Source: Blattamonas nauphoetae (Eukaryota; Preaxostyla; Oxymonadida). Taken from it: a stretch of 64,000 nt of DNA. This document shows positions 31,928-42,930 of this stretch, one piece after another. The DNA is taken from NCBI GenBank assembly GCA_033064195.1, contig JARBJD010000046.1, positions 282,184-346,183 of the forward strand. Reading direction: 5' to 3'. Position numbers and translations under genes: made by a program. Each line of letters starts with the position of its first letter. The first letter of the stretch is position 1. Below the pieces are notes generated by a model. The model did no database searches and had not been told where the DNA came from. It saw nothing but the letters and a program-made list of their open reading frames with translations.

Positions 31928-33330
31928 TCACAATGAAGGGAAATCATCATTCCGAAAACCTTGATTACGTTGGTTTTGCTGTGGAACATACTGACCAGAT
32001 CCTGAAGAGGAGTACTGTTGTTTGGGTTGGTATGATGACCTTCCCTCGTGTCCCCTTCCCTGGTAATCTTGATTGTGATGGCCTCTCCCTCTTCCTCGAT
32101 CTCTCCTTTGGAAATCTCTTCCTTGTTGGCTGCCCTGTGTTTTTGGTCTGTATTCATGTTGAGACTGGCTTTCCCTTTGTGGAGGCTGATAGAGTGGATA
32201 TTGAGCCTGTGACTGTGTAGGTTGTTTGATTTCTTGTGTATTCGGTGTAAAATGAGTTTGTGGAGTATAATTTGTTGTGTTTGGTCTGTAGTTCGTTGTG
32301 TTTGGAGTGTAACTTGTGTTTGGCGTGTAGCTTGTGTTTGGTGTATAACTCGTTGAACTTGGAGCAACAGTGGCTGTATTTGGGGTATATGTGGTCTGTG
32401 TTGGTGTGTAAGTTGCTGCACCTGGATTATAAGACGTCTTAAGTTGTCCTCCTCGAGTATTCTGGCTTGGCACGTGTTGTGCAGGCTGTGGTTGTTTGTT
32501 GGGTTGCCAGCTCTTTTTTGATTCTTGTTGGGGTTGCCGTGAAGGAGCAGCGCTACTTGCTGTATGAGGTCGAGATTGTGGTTGTGATTGTTGGACTGAC
32601 GGTGTGTTTCCAGGGACGAAGACTTGACTGGTTGGTGACATGGTTGTAGTTGGACCTCTGACACTCTGTCCAAAAGGAATGAACTGTGGTCGTTTGAGAT
32701 TTGTTTCTGTTCGTTTAACTGGTCCGGTTTTTTGCATTAGTTCAACTTTTCCTCCAAGTATACGGAAGTTAGAACGATTGATGATGAGGAGACTATTTTT
32801 AATGGTACAGTTCGTAATGACAACTTTACATCCCATGGGTGTGCGATAATCTAATCCAGGGATGACTTCCCTGTTGGCAAACGCACGGGCGTCCGTGAAA
32901 CCATCAGAAACAGTTATGAGCATGAGATTGGGGCTATCGCTGTGGGAATATGATGGTTGGCAAATATTGCGGATATCAGAAATTTGGAGAACAAGTGGCC
33001 CTTCAATCACGCTCACTTTTTTCTGCCCCTTCAACATGTCCTTTAGCAAGTGTTTGTCATAACAGTCAGCAAGATCTGTGTTTAAAAGAGTATTCTGAAT
33101 CTAGAATGATAGTGAATTGAAATAGGAGATAATGAGAATGAATGGAAGAAGTTAAGATGAAAAACATGATTGAGTTGAGGTGATTGAGAGAGAACTGCGA
33201 GTTTTTTTATTCCATTGGTTGTGACCATGAATCCATCCTTTTGAAGTGTTGAAAAGAGATTGTCGAGAATTGCTTGAGGAATTTCAGGAATATCTTCTTC
33301 ATTTCCCAAATCTTCGATATCTGCGGACAT
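31928..33330 (-). CDS. TDRD3/RMI1-type OB-fold protein with YTPN repeats and RGG-type tail
   Basis: Two exons (intron 33095-33195) join to 434 codons. The N-terminal helical domain ends KLANTLLNTDLAD, and an OB-fold follows: VSVIEGPLVLQISDIRN, LMLITVSDGFTDARAFA, GCKVVITNCTIKNSLLIIN, FRILGGKVELM. RPQFIPFGQ comes next. This order, including the 'LLNTDL' helix, the 'EGP.VLQI..IRN' strand and the 'P.F[IV]PFGQ' segment, is that of TDRD3, the partner of topoisomerase 3-beta in R-loop and mRNA handling. No Tudor domain follows. Instead there is a tandem YTPN-like repeat (for example SYTPNTSYTPNTSYTPN) and a basic Gly/Arg/Gln tail (RRDRGRGRGHHNQDYQGRG) ending NDDFPSL. The start at MSADIE is chosen over an upstream Met because the upstream part is poorly coding. 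Confidence 0.78.
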
Positions 33331-33539
33331 TGAGACAATTGATGAAGGGAGGATCTGTGTTGGAGAATGCATTCATAACACACTGAGAACCCTGAAAAAC
33401 CAATCGAGATACCGGCTGAACGAATTGTCTAAACTGACTGATTCTACGAATCTGTCCATACATAGAACATAAGATAAATCGCACTCAAATCTTACTGAAT
33501 CTGCATTAATCCTGACTGGCCGGCACCGACTCTTCCACT

Positions 33540-34411
33540 GTGTTCTTTCAGATATTCAATCTCGTTGTTCGACGTAACACAAAGGCTTTCCTCGACTCAA
33601 TCCGAACGATTATTGTGGACGGGGTGTCTCTGGCCGAGCGGGAGAGGATTGCGGATGAGCTGAGCAGGTCGCAGTTCGCTTGGAGGGCTAGGCGAGGGTG
33701 TGAGCCAGAGTTGCGAGACTGTCAAATACTTCTTCGACTACGCAGTGAAGAACCAACTCCTACCGACTCTGTTACCTTTTTCGCAAATGCTCAGTTTCTG
33801 TATGCGAGTGTATCTCAACATCACCGACTTGGCGCATGTGTCGCTTCCACCCTTTTCTCGTTGCGAGGACCCAAAAGGAACGCGAGACGGAAAGACTCGT
33901 CACGAACTTGGCGGTCAAGTTCATCGCCCAACAAGAAGCTTTCCATCGAAGCGAACTCGACGCGATGGCAGCTCACGTCGACACGAAGAAGGAAGAAGTG
34001 GTTGAGGCTCCTGTTGCGAAACCAAAGGCGGGTCAGAAAGCTCCGCCGAAGAAGGAAGAGGTCCCACCAACACCCACCGCGGAGACACCCAAACAGGAGA
34101 AACCTGCAGCCATCGTGTTCACATCAGGCATGTTTTCAAGTGACGAGGACGAACTATTCACTCCACACTTCCTGCCGTCTGCAGCAAACGAAGAGTTACA
34201 GTAGGAAATCGACTTCACATCGTCTTTATTCGAGAGAGTCATCGCAAACACGCATGACATCGAGAATTATTTGCATCATATGGAGAAGGAGAGGGTTAAT
34301 GCAGAAATTGTGATGCGAGAGCTGGCCTTTAGGCAGTTTGAGAAGGATCGGATGATGGCGTTTAAGAATAAGATGGAGAAGGAGGAGGAAGGGGAAGATG
34401 ATGAGGATTGA
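33540..34411 (+). CDS. Unidentified multi-exon gene with acidic/basic helical C-terminus
   Basis: Coding-like stretches run through three frames. The first reads VVRRNTKAFLDSIRTIIVDG and LAERERIADELSRSQF. The second reads YFFDYAVKNQLLPTLLPFSQ and FCMRVYLNITDLAHVSLPPF. The third reads ERLVTNLAVKFIAQQEAFHR, then an Ala/Lys/Pro-rich linker. At least one short intron per change is needed; the exact ends were not fixed. The third frame is cut by a TAG at 34202-34204 but continues in the same frame with FERVIANTHDIENYL and a charged helix ending in TGA at 34411. That may mean a 90-nt in-frame intron (34115-34204), or a real stop with a decayed end. No family was recognised; helical content and the flanking POLA2 gene give no functional hint. 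Confidence 0.45.
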
Positions 34412-34642
34412 GGAAGAGCGGAGTTTCATCTCACAGGGTACATCTCATCCTCGATCTCATCATTTTATTCAGCTTGTCCAACCTTTTGTCGTGAGCACGG
34501 AGAAACTTGGAATGTGAACTTTCTATGATGAGATAAACTTCTCCAAGGTATATAAAAGAGTCAAAAGCATTGATAGAGGCGAGAAGAGAAAATAATTCTT
34601 GTGATTTGTGATGAAGAGAGACGTTGAAAAAAGAGATGGTCA

Positions 34643-36771
34643 ATGGACTTTCTTAACTCATTCCTTTCCTCATTACAATCTGATAGTAAAAATGCTTCTA
34701 TGCCTCTCTCTCCTGATCCATTAGTTCCCACTTTGCCATCGTATCTTGTTTGTCCATCGTTTACCAGGCATCGGTCATTTCATCTCTCCTTCCTTCTTAG
34801 ACATGAGAGATATGGCACTCAATTTGATGCTCTCAGGTCTCCAGATCTCGACAGAGCCGGAGGCCTCTTTTCACCAGTACATCCTGGTCAGCAAACACCT
34901 TCAACGGAAACACACACTTTTCAAATTGATGAAACTTTTCAACCGCACGCTGTGCCTGAAGAACAGCTCACTCAAGCGTTGTCTGTTCCAGTAAGTATAG
35001 ATATAGGCAGTTACGACATGCTAAGTGTCGAGTACGGATGTACATCGCTTCGTGCAGCGTTCCAAGTTCGGCACAAAGAAATTCGAGATCTAATCAAAGA
35101 GTTGGATGGAACAAACGCTGAACGAGCAAATTTTGATGTACCCAACCCTGTTTGTTCTCTTCATTTCTTTATGATGACTTTCAGGATGAAAGATGGTATT
35201 TTGGAAGAATCGTCTCAGCGTCACCAAATGTTGATAAATTGAATGTTTCTGACATTCTTCTCGAGGGAGGCAATGGAAAATGTGCCTCTTTAATCTTTTC
35301 GAATCAATTTGCTGTTTTCCCAGGACAGGTTCATCGTTCATATTTTTCATCTCTCCAGTTCGTTGCAGTGAAGGGAATTCTCGAAGCACGAAAGCAATTA
35401 ATAGTTACAGAACTGATTGATGTTTCTTTTTTTTGCCTTATCATTCTCTAGGGCGTATTACCTCCACATCCCAATCATGATCTCGATCACCATCGTGCGC
35501 CTGATGGAATGGAAATCATCACAGCACAGGGGCCTTTTCTCCGTGTCGCTGAGTATTTATCGGACAATGTTCCTGATCCGTACCCGATTGACTTCTCTTC
35601 GTTTGAATCTCTCATCGCACATGTTTACTCAACGAAGCCACAAGTTGTCGTCCTCGTATGTTCCTGTCTCTCTCACTCCTTCAGTTTGGCCCGTTTGTGG
35701 ATCCTCTCGACCCGATTGTCCAACGATGCAACAGCATGGGCTTCAAGACTCCAGAAGAGCTTTTCGATGAATTACTCAAAATTATAGCCGGATTAGCTCA
35801 AGATCTCACCACCCAGTTCATCCTCGTTCCACATACAAAGGATCTTGCTTATACATCTGGCCTTCCGTTCGTTCCAATGACACCATTTGATGTGAACCTC
35901 GAGAAGTTCCTTCCTGTCAATCAAAATCAACCAACCTCATATCATATCGACACATCTGTGAACTCACTCCATGTATATTCAAATCTATTTCTGTTATCAT
36001 TTTCATTGTCGTCAACCTAGATCCATCTTGTCCCGAATCCTGCGTTTGTGACGATAAACAATGTGGAGTTTCTGTTGATGAGCGAAGACATACTCTTCCA
36101 CATCAACAAAAGACATTGCAACAAGTTTAGCTTTTCATTGTCCCGAATCATCTCTTCATTTTTCAGAGTCGATATTTCGAATAAAAACGGTCCATCATCA
36201 GACACCTTCACCACACTCTGCTCGTATCTCCTCAAACAACGAAGGTTTGTCTTCTTCAATCATGTATCATCCTCTCCCAGCATCTTCCCACTCGCCTCTC
36301 TCCCCACTCCCCCACCTCAATCGTACAACACTAACATGCCCACCACACAAGATGAGTTCGAATCACTCCGAATGTCTGCTGCTGACCACACCCAAACAGC
36401 CATTTTCAGAATATCCGAAGCACCACACGTTGTGATTGTCCCATCCATCCTCAAACACTTTGTCAGGGTGTGCCCCGTTATATTGAATCATTGTTTGTAT
36501 ATTTAACCTTTAGCGCGTGGATGAGACTGTGTTTATCAACCCTGGCTCGTTCAGACAGAACAAGAAGATTGCATCCATCAGCATTGCTCCTGCTGGGCGA
36601 ATAACAACAGCTGCTGCAAATGAATTCCTTTTGAAGCAGCAGAGGGAGCGGAATCGACTGATGGAGGATGAGGAATCTGAAGAAGACACTCCTCAGACGA
36701 TCATCGATACCCAAGAAGCTAATCACTTCATCGATAGGATACGAGTCGATTTAATGAGCAGCTCGAGGTAG
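34643..36771 (+). CDS. POLA2: DNA polymerase alpha subunit B (POLA2/Pol12)
   Basis: About ten short exons. Resolved introns are 35138-35184, 35329-35358, 35422-35451, 35656-35684, 35973-36020 and 36468-36513, with two more near 36125-36165 and 36242-36280. The central OB-fold and calcineurin-like parts read GRIVSASPNVDKLNVSDILL, QFAVFPGQ.FVAVKGILEAR, ITAQGPFLRVAEYLSDN, PQVVVLFGPFVDPLDPIVQ, FILVPHTKDLAY, then HLVPNPAFVTINNVEFLLMS and the final HVVIVPSILKHFVR, DETVFINPGSF. This is the order in POLA2, the non-catalytic B subunit that bridges primase and polymerase alpha during primer synthesis. As in other eukaryotes, the phosphodiesterase residues appear lost. The N-terminal ~150 residues are Ser/Pro-rich and poorly conserved. 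The tail ends FIDRIRVDLMSSSR before TAG. Confidence 0.88.
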
Positions 36772-36904
36772 ATATGGGCAATACAACATCACAACTGTTC
36801 ATTTTCATCATTTTTTGTAAAAAGGTGAGCCAAAACGAAGATGAAAGAAGATGAGAATGATGTCATTCTTTAAAAGTGACCGAATCCACCAAGAAAATTT
36901 AACA

Positions 36905-36977
36905 GGGGCTGTAGATCAATTGGTAGATCGTTCGCTTAGCATGCGAGAGGCACTGGGATCGAAGCCCGGCAGCTCCA
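36905..36977 (+). tRNA. tRNA-Ala (anticodon AGC)
   Basis: A 73-nt cloverleaf. The acceptor GGGGCTG pairs with CAGCTCC (one G-T), with discriminator A. The anticodon stem TTCGC/GCGAG encloses loop TTAGCAT, with AGC at positions 34-36. The T stem CTGGG/CCCGG encloses ATCGAAG. No intron. Internal A- and B-box promoters are present, and a T-rich run follows the gene, suitable for Pol III termination. It lies on the plus strand between POLA2 and the inverted-repeat element. Confidence 0.93.
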
Positions 36978-37351
36978 TTTTTTACTTTTTTTGCACCTAC
37001 CCAAGCTGGAAACGCTGTTTTAGAGCTTTTTGAAGCTTTTCGATCTGATCCGAAAGAAGAAACCGACAAACATGTTGATCGCTCCTTTTCTCTGGATTCG
37101 CGACTCGAACCCTTCTAATCCTCGACCAGCAGCTCAAAAGACATGCTTTCCACGATTTCAACTGTCTTTTTTTCGAAAAATCGCCCTCTATCTCCGAAAC
37201 GGGACAATTTCTTTCAGACTCCCGCTCCACTCCGGTATATTCCTCATACCCCTCGTCATCCCTCTCAACACATCCGCTTCACACCTAAAGGTGACAGAAA
37301 CGCTATCTTCCTCACACTCCCCCTATTTCCAATACTCCTATGACTCCCACC
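36978..37351. other. Flank between tRNA-Ala and the inverted-repeat element
   Basis: Open frames on both strands are moderate and show no recognisable domain. The stretch is pyrimidine-rich near 37170-37350. Integration next to a tRNA gene is common for some transposons, but no duplicated tRNA segment is seen. Confidence 0.3.
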
Positions 37352-37387
37352 TATAGGGGGTGCATTAATTACGTCCCCTCAGGTTTT
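37352..37387 (+). repeat. Left terminal inverted repeat (36 bp)
   Basis: Identical, as reverse complement, to 45205-45240. It begins TATAGGGGG and ends CAGGTTTT. Confidence 0.9.
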
Positions 37388-38116
37388 CTCGATATATGAT
37401 GAATGAAGACAATGACCAATACCGATATGAGTCATAAACATCTGTGATGCTCAGATTAGTGAACACATTTCACAATGATACTTCTTAATTTACGATTTTC
37501 AGCAGAGTTCCTGTTTCAGACACACGAATCCCAATCAACTATCACATTATTTTAAGAGGATGTCCATTCTACGGATTCAAATACATGAAAAAGACACAAA
37601 TTGTTGAAGAATAAACAAATATCTTCCCATTGGAAGGTAAGTGGAGGATCCACACCACCGTCAACAACACAGATTCCCATATGTCTATCCACATCTCCAT
37701 TCCGAAAGACACTCTCAAAACATGCTTCAAAGATGATTAAAGTCAATGACAGTCGATTTCAACGAAACCATGCATCTTTTCGTTCGCTTCATCAATCGAT
37801 CCTCTCGAAAGAGGTATTGCGATTTTCATTTCTCAAAATCAGTTTTCGTTTCTGGAAATAGGGGAAGAAATACACGTTTCCTCAACATATGGAATTTTCA
37901 ACCATGGTTAGAGTTTTCACTGACAGGGAAGTCGGGCCCATTCAACGTACTCGATTTAACCCGCAACTCCGGATAAACCCACACCCTGGATCTTCGGCCC
38001 ACGATTCGGACATTTTCCTAGTTTCATCACTACTTCGCAGTTCTTTTATCAAAGGCTGCTCTAGAGAACGCTGAAACTCATGAAATGAATTAGAAACGAT
38101 GGAATATGAAGATCAT

Positions 38117-38391
38117 CCCACGCCTTCCTCGTCTTCTCGCTCGTCCCACGCCTTCCTCGTCTTCTCGCTCGTCCCACGCCTTCCTCGTCTTCTCGCTCGT
38201 CTCACGCCTTCCTCGTCTTCTCGCTCGTCCCACGCCTTCCTCGTCTTCTCGCTCGTCTCACGCCTTCCTCGTCTTCTCGCTCGTCCCACGCCTTCCTCGT
38301 CTTCTCGCTCGTCTCACGCCTTCCTCGTCTTCTCGCTCGTCTCACGCCTTCCTCGTCTTCTCGCTCGTCCCACGCCTTCCTCGTCTTCTCT
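38117..38391 (+). repeat. 28-bp minisatellite, about 10 copies
   Basis: The unit is 28 bases, CCCACGCCTTCCTCGTCTTC followed by TCGCTCGT, with C/T variation at the first base block (CCCACG or CTCACG). Because 28 is not a multiple of three, open frames cycle through all three readings. Long frames on both strands here are therefore repeat artefacts. It lies inside the inverted-repeat element. Confidence 0.9.
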
Positions 38392-38661
38392 ATCGACTCG
38401 ATCTTCGGTCCACGTTTCTGGTATTCTTTTCGCTGACGAGCGAATTCGACAAGGTTGGTTTGGGTCGCATTCTGCGTCTTTCCGAAGCGAATTTCCATTT
38501 TGTGCTTTTTTTCGCTCGAAACCTGTCACGTTCTGATGGGCTAGTTTCGTTTCTTTGAGAGAATATTTGTGGAGGGGATCTGGATTGTCATGTGGGCGAG
38601 AATAAAACATCAATGATACAGAAAATGGTTTAAGAGGCGAAATAAAGATAGAAAAACAACA

Positions 38662-39690
38662 TTAAAGCACGGAAGTGCATCGACTGTTCGAGTCCGAGTT
38701 CTGGCGTACCTTTTCAGGATCCTCTTCGTCTGCATTCTCCAACCCAGAGTAGAGAAGCTAAAACAGAGTCAGGAGAGAGAATATCACACTTTTGTGATGG
38801 CGTGTTCTTCCTCTGCAATTGCGATCAGCTGATGCGTGAACATGTTGTCGATCTGTTCGGCCGTCTGTGCCTTCCACTTGTCGAACTTCTTTTCTCTTCT
38901 ATCCACCTTTTCTTTCATTTCGGAGGCGAGAAGAGACGGAGTGGCTTGTGGTCCGTTTTATACTGCGTTTCCCAGTTCGTGGCCTGAAGAAGAGAGATCA
39001 ATCACAAAAACGATAAAAGATGAGGAAAGAGAGCAGTATCATGAAACGAAAATGAAAAGATCAAACCTGTGGATGCTCAGACGAAGAATCGGTGGCGCCC
39101 TTGGGAGCCTGGTCGAAGAGGTGACTATCCATGTCGACGACGAATGGAGGCGCGGGAAACCTCGGAATACATGCGAATCGTGGTGATGCTTGTGCAGGAA
39201 AGAGGTGAGGAGAGTCCGACAGTTACGATGGACTGCGCATTGGAGGCGAGCCTTTCGATATGAGGTGTGATTGTGTCTGAGGCGTCTTCGTTGGCGATTG
39301 AGGCGGAATAACGGAGATGTTGGTTCGTGAAGACATATTTGAGAGCATCTGGTCGATTTCTTCTTGCCTCAGCTGCTTCAGCGGTGATGCATTTCGAAAC
39401 AACTCGTGAGTGGGTGATTGACTGCAGAATGGCGGCACTTTCGTGGGGACTAATAAAACACCGCAATTCCTCGCCGACGAATCGTCCTCGACGAGATCGG
39501 GGAAGAAGATCTCGAATGAGTGTGTTTGGTCGTGATCAAATGATCGGTGTCGATTCTGAGCTTTCCATCAGCATTTGACTTGTTTCCAAAGAGGAGAGGA
39601 GGATGTGAAACGGGATGGCGATGGGAAAGCGGAAGACAGTCACTGAGATCCAGAGAGTATGTCAGTCACCAGGGCTTCGAAAGTGTGGCG
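38662..39690 (-). CDS. Unidentified multi-exon gene inside the inverted-repeat element
   Basis: Good coding text appears in several minus-strand exons: DKRHTFEALVTDILSGS (near 39690), then RHRSFDHDQTHSFEIFFPDL and QLRQEEIDQMLSNMSS, MDSHLFDQAPKGATDSSS, EMKEKVDRREKKFDKWKAQ, AEQIDNMFTHQLIAIAEEEH and LLYSGLENADEEDPEK, ending at TAA 38662. Clear GT-AG introns occur near 38731-38790 (32 nt) and 38983-39066, with others less certain. The C-terminal half is a charged helix. No family was recognised. The style (short introns, disordered Ser/Pro middle) is that of host genes rather than of a transposase. Confidence 0.45.
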
Positions 39691-40475
39691 TTTGTCTGAA
39701 GAAATGACGATAAACCAGGTGATAGAAAAGATACAATACTTCAGAGTAGAAGAAATTGGATCGACAGGGGATGAAAATTCGAGCATACCGTCTCGTTTCC
39801 TCATCGAAACGTCAAGAGGTTGAGATGTCGAAATCTAATTTATCATCAGTTAGTGTAGGTTGTGAGGTGGATGGAGAGGGGTGGAAGGGAGTGGATGGGA
39901 ATGGAAGCTGATGGCTGGGAGGGGATAGGAGAGAAGATGATCTGCGACAAAACAGATCGTGAAAAGATTGAAAGACAACAACGAAAGACAACGAGTTGCG
40001 AAATAAAAATCCGAATACCCGTTCTAATTGCGAGTCCATGGTGTCGAATCTTCAATTCCCATTCTCTTTCCGCGATTTCCTGCGTGCATGCTTGACGGAA
40101 TTCAACTGCATGACGAGAAAGGGTCGAGGATAGACGGGAGGTGAGGTACTCAGTGATGAGAGGAAGGAATGTTTGGAGGCAACTTGACCCGTGGAGTAAC
40201 GTCCCAACCTGGTTGATACACTTTCTTTTTTAAAATCGTCCCACAATGAGAATGATCGAAATGAAGAAAACATAATTTAGAAGAAATCATGTGGATTTTG
40301 GATTCAATAGATGTCCACAGTGGATACCGAAGAGGTGAACACTTGAGGTGACTTCGGTTGTTTGAAAGCTGAGTTGCGGGTTTTCCCGAAGTTGCGTGTT
40401 TATCCGATGATGTTCAAATGACTTAAGTCATGACAAAATGACTTCGTTCCAAGTCATGACTTCGTTTGATTTCGA
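39691..40475. other. Element interior without a supported gene
   Basis: No convincing gene. At 40420-40500 the sequence has a dense cluster of TGACTT and AAGTCA words, including short palindromes such as ACTTAAGTCATGAC. These recur near 41530, 41700 and 43845. Confidence 0.4.
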
Positions 40476-40950
40476 ATGACTTCGTTTCAAGTCATCTTTC
40501 CAAACACCACGATTTTGAGCAAAATCTTGTGCGCCTCTCAACGAAATGAAGTGATCACGACGAAAACTACCACTTCCAAGAACATTATCGACTTTATGCA
40601 TGAGAAAACAACTTATAACGATCGTAGTGTGGTGTTCATGTGCGATGTGGAACCTCTCGACTTCTACGCTTTGGAGGAAGAGAATCCAATGAATTGCGAC
40701 ATATATGATCGAGACAGACAAGATGTTCCCATCACAAGGCCAACAGAAGATGACACCCCCGAATATGGTGAGAGGGATTCAAAAGAACAATGTGGGAGTG
40801 TGTTTGGAAGGACGTTCAGAGGAAGAGGACTTGTTCAATGAGATCACCGATCTCCATCTTCGGTTGACAGCAACAGAACTCACAGTAGTTGAAAAGCGAG
40901 TCAGGGGGAGTTCTCTGCGAGTTAAAACTGGATTTGGAGTGAAACCGTGA
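40476..40950 (+). other. Coding-like fragment, function unknown
   Basis: Two overlapping plus-strand frames look like parts of one product. One reads IIDFMHEKTTYNDRSVVFMC and VEPLDFYALEEENPMN. The next reads NNVGVCLEGRSEEEDLFNE and LRLTATELTVVEKRVRG. They join around a GTGAG near 40768, so either a short intron or a frameshift separates them. No domain was recognised. It may be a decayed element-encoded protein. Confidence 0.3.
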
Positions 40951-42501
40951 CACTGTTCATCCCAATCCAGCTTCAAAGATTGTGTCGGCAATGAGTCCAG
41001 ATGTTGAAGGTCTGAACTCCATGAAACTCATATTCAACGCACATGACGAGCAATCACTGAAGAGCTGATTTCGGTCATCAACTTCTGCGATGTTGTTTTC
41101 GAGTTGATTGGATAACGAATCCAGATCATACGTAGAAGATCTCAATTCTAAACCAGAAACAGACAGAAGAAAAGGAATCAATCGAGATGGATGTGTGGCA
41201 CACGATGGTGAAGAGCTCCGTGTTTATTCAATGAGAGAGCAGAATGAGCATATAAAGCTTCCCGTATCGTCAAAAACAGTGAAGTGAATGTGGAAGAATC
41301 AGAGATTGAACCTCCCAAGAGTTATATTTATCAGGAACATCAAGATCAAACCCAAATTGTTTTGGAACCAATCTCGACCACACCCTACTTGAACTGAACA
41401 GAGACTCATCCATTGGAGATTGGAGTCAAACCGGAGCGAAAGGGATTTTTCTACAAGTGATGAAGTTCCGGATGAGCATTTTACATAGAGTTAATGATCA
41501 AGACCACAACATGGGGATAGATCTCTCAAATGACTTCGTTTTGGAAAAAAATGACTTGGTCTTAAGTCATGAGAAAAAAAGTGAAAAGTAAGTTGGCCTG
41601 TTAAGCTGTGTCCAGTCGAGGTGGCAATGTCCAGTCCAATGTCCAGTCTCCTATTTAGGAGCCGAGGGAGTTCATAAAACCGGGCAATGGGTGAAATCCA
41701 AGTCATTGCAACAAAATGACTCGAAACGACAAGGGAAGGTGTTCTGTGGGCAGATTAGAGATATTTCTGCAGATTGAGGTCAATTGTGTCCGGAGAACTG
41801 AATTATCGGATGGAAATGGGATGATCATTCCAAACCACATCCTTTTCTCCTCGAATTATCAATTCTACAAACATATTCTTGCAGCAATGATCTTAAAGAT
41901 GGAATAATTGATATGGCGAGGGTGGATATCAGAACCTGGCTGGTAAAAATGACACAAGGCAAAACAGTGTGATTAGTGACGAATTAAGTGAAAAGAAGAC
42001 AAAAGATACGGCAGCCGACCTTCAGCTTGTTGTGATTCTTCTGAATTTCCTTCGACGATTGGCTCAGTCTATTTTAGGGCTGGTTGAGATCTTACAAACA
42101 TCAACAGCGCGTCTATGTTCGTTCTTCCTCGCATCCCCTTCCTTGTTTGCTTTTCATTCACCGTCACTCCCTGTTCAGATCGAAGCGAGCGTCCAAGAAT
42201 CTTTGATTCCCTCCTTTCCGATTTTCGCAAGTGTGATCATCAGGGCCATGCACAAGTAGAAATACGCCGAGTTCGAAGAGACCAGAACACAAATTCAGTC
42301 CAGGGTGTCTGTGTATGACCAAAAAGAGTAGGTGAGACCGTTAACAAGTGTGATCATGATTTAGAGGAAGGCCTTGATGAAAGCGATTGTGAAGAATACC
42401 CGGTTGAAGAAGCTGTGTTCAACGACGTTGACTTCGTTGGAGCATTGTCGTGTGGGGGGAAATGTTGAATTCTGGAGGTTAAGGAGAAAAGAGAAGAAGG
42501 A
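40951..42501. other. Element interior, no supported gene
   Basis: Only short, poorly coding frames. Near 41600-41660 and again near 43480-43640 and 43785-43820 the words TGTCCA, GTCCAATG and TCCAGTCC recur many times in both orientations, suggesting a degenerate dispersed repeat or binding-site array. Confidence 0.35.
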
Positions 42502-42930
42502 TCAATGTGGAGAATGTGAAAGATTATGAAGAACGGAGATATCTCTTGAGAGGACAATGAAGATGAGATGAAATTTCTGGGAATTCATTCTGACAAACCT
42601 TGTATCGATGATACATTCTTCTCTTCCATTGTTTTCGCAAAGTATTTCATTGTCCTGAACTTTCGGTTCTTCTTTCTTCTCGACTTGTTTTGTTGATTCC
42701 TTATTTTCTTCACCGATTGATTCGGCCATCGTTTGATCAGTTAGAGTTGCAACAAGTGCAACAGTGTGTTCTTGTTCAATCTTGTTCTGGCTGGGTTCTG
42801 GAGACTTCACTTCCTTTGGAATCACAACTGTCTTCGAATCTTTCTTCTCATCATCTGATTCCATATTCCTAGCTACCATCTCCTCTGATTCTTGCCTCTT
42901 CGCCTCGGCCTGTTTTGCTATCTGCTCAAA
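42502..42930 (-). CDS. Exon of an unidentified Glu/Lys-rich protein inside the element
   Basis: The minus-strand frame reads FEQIAKQAEAKRQESEEMV, ESDDEKKDSKTVVIPKEVK and NKIEQEHTVALVATLTDQT, then a charged stretch ending EECIIDTR at a probable intron. The upstream edge near 42930 looks like an AG acceptor. It is clearly coding in composition but has no recognised domain and no complete gene model. Confidence 0.35.
   Translation of the reverse strand, partial: FEQIAKQAEAKRQESEEMVARNMESDDEKKDSKTVVIPKEVKSPEPSQNKIEQEHTVALVATLTDQTMAESIGEENKESTKQVEKKEEPKVQDNEILCENNGREECIIDTRFVRMNSQKFHLIFIVLSRDISVLHNLSHSPH

Noticed and set aside
34202..34204. TAG/TAA reassigned to glutamine across the genome
   Set aside because: IFT38, the CH protein and POLA2 all end naturally at TAG, and a TAA ends the giant surface gene, so the standard code fits better.
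37081..37150. Possible minus-strand tRNA near the tRNA-Ala
   Set aside because: A B-box-like word is present, but no acceptor stem or anticodon arm could be paired.
38099..38613. Open frames of ~100-150 residues on both strands around the 28-bp repeat
   Set aside because: Repeat artefacts; the same sequence is open in several frames at once.
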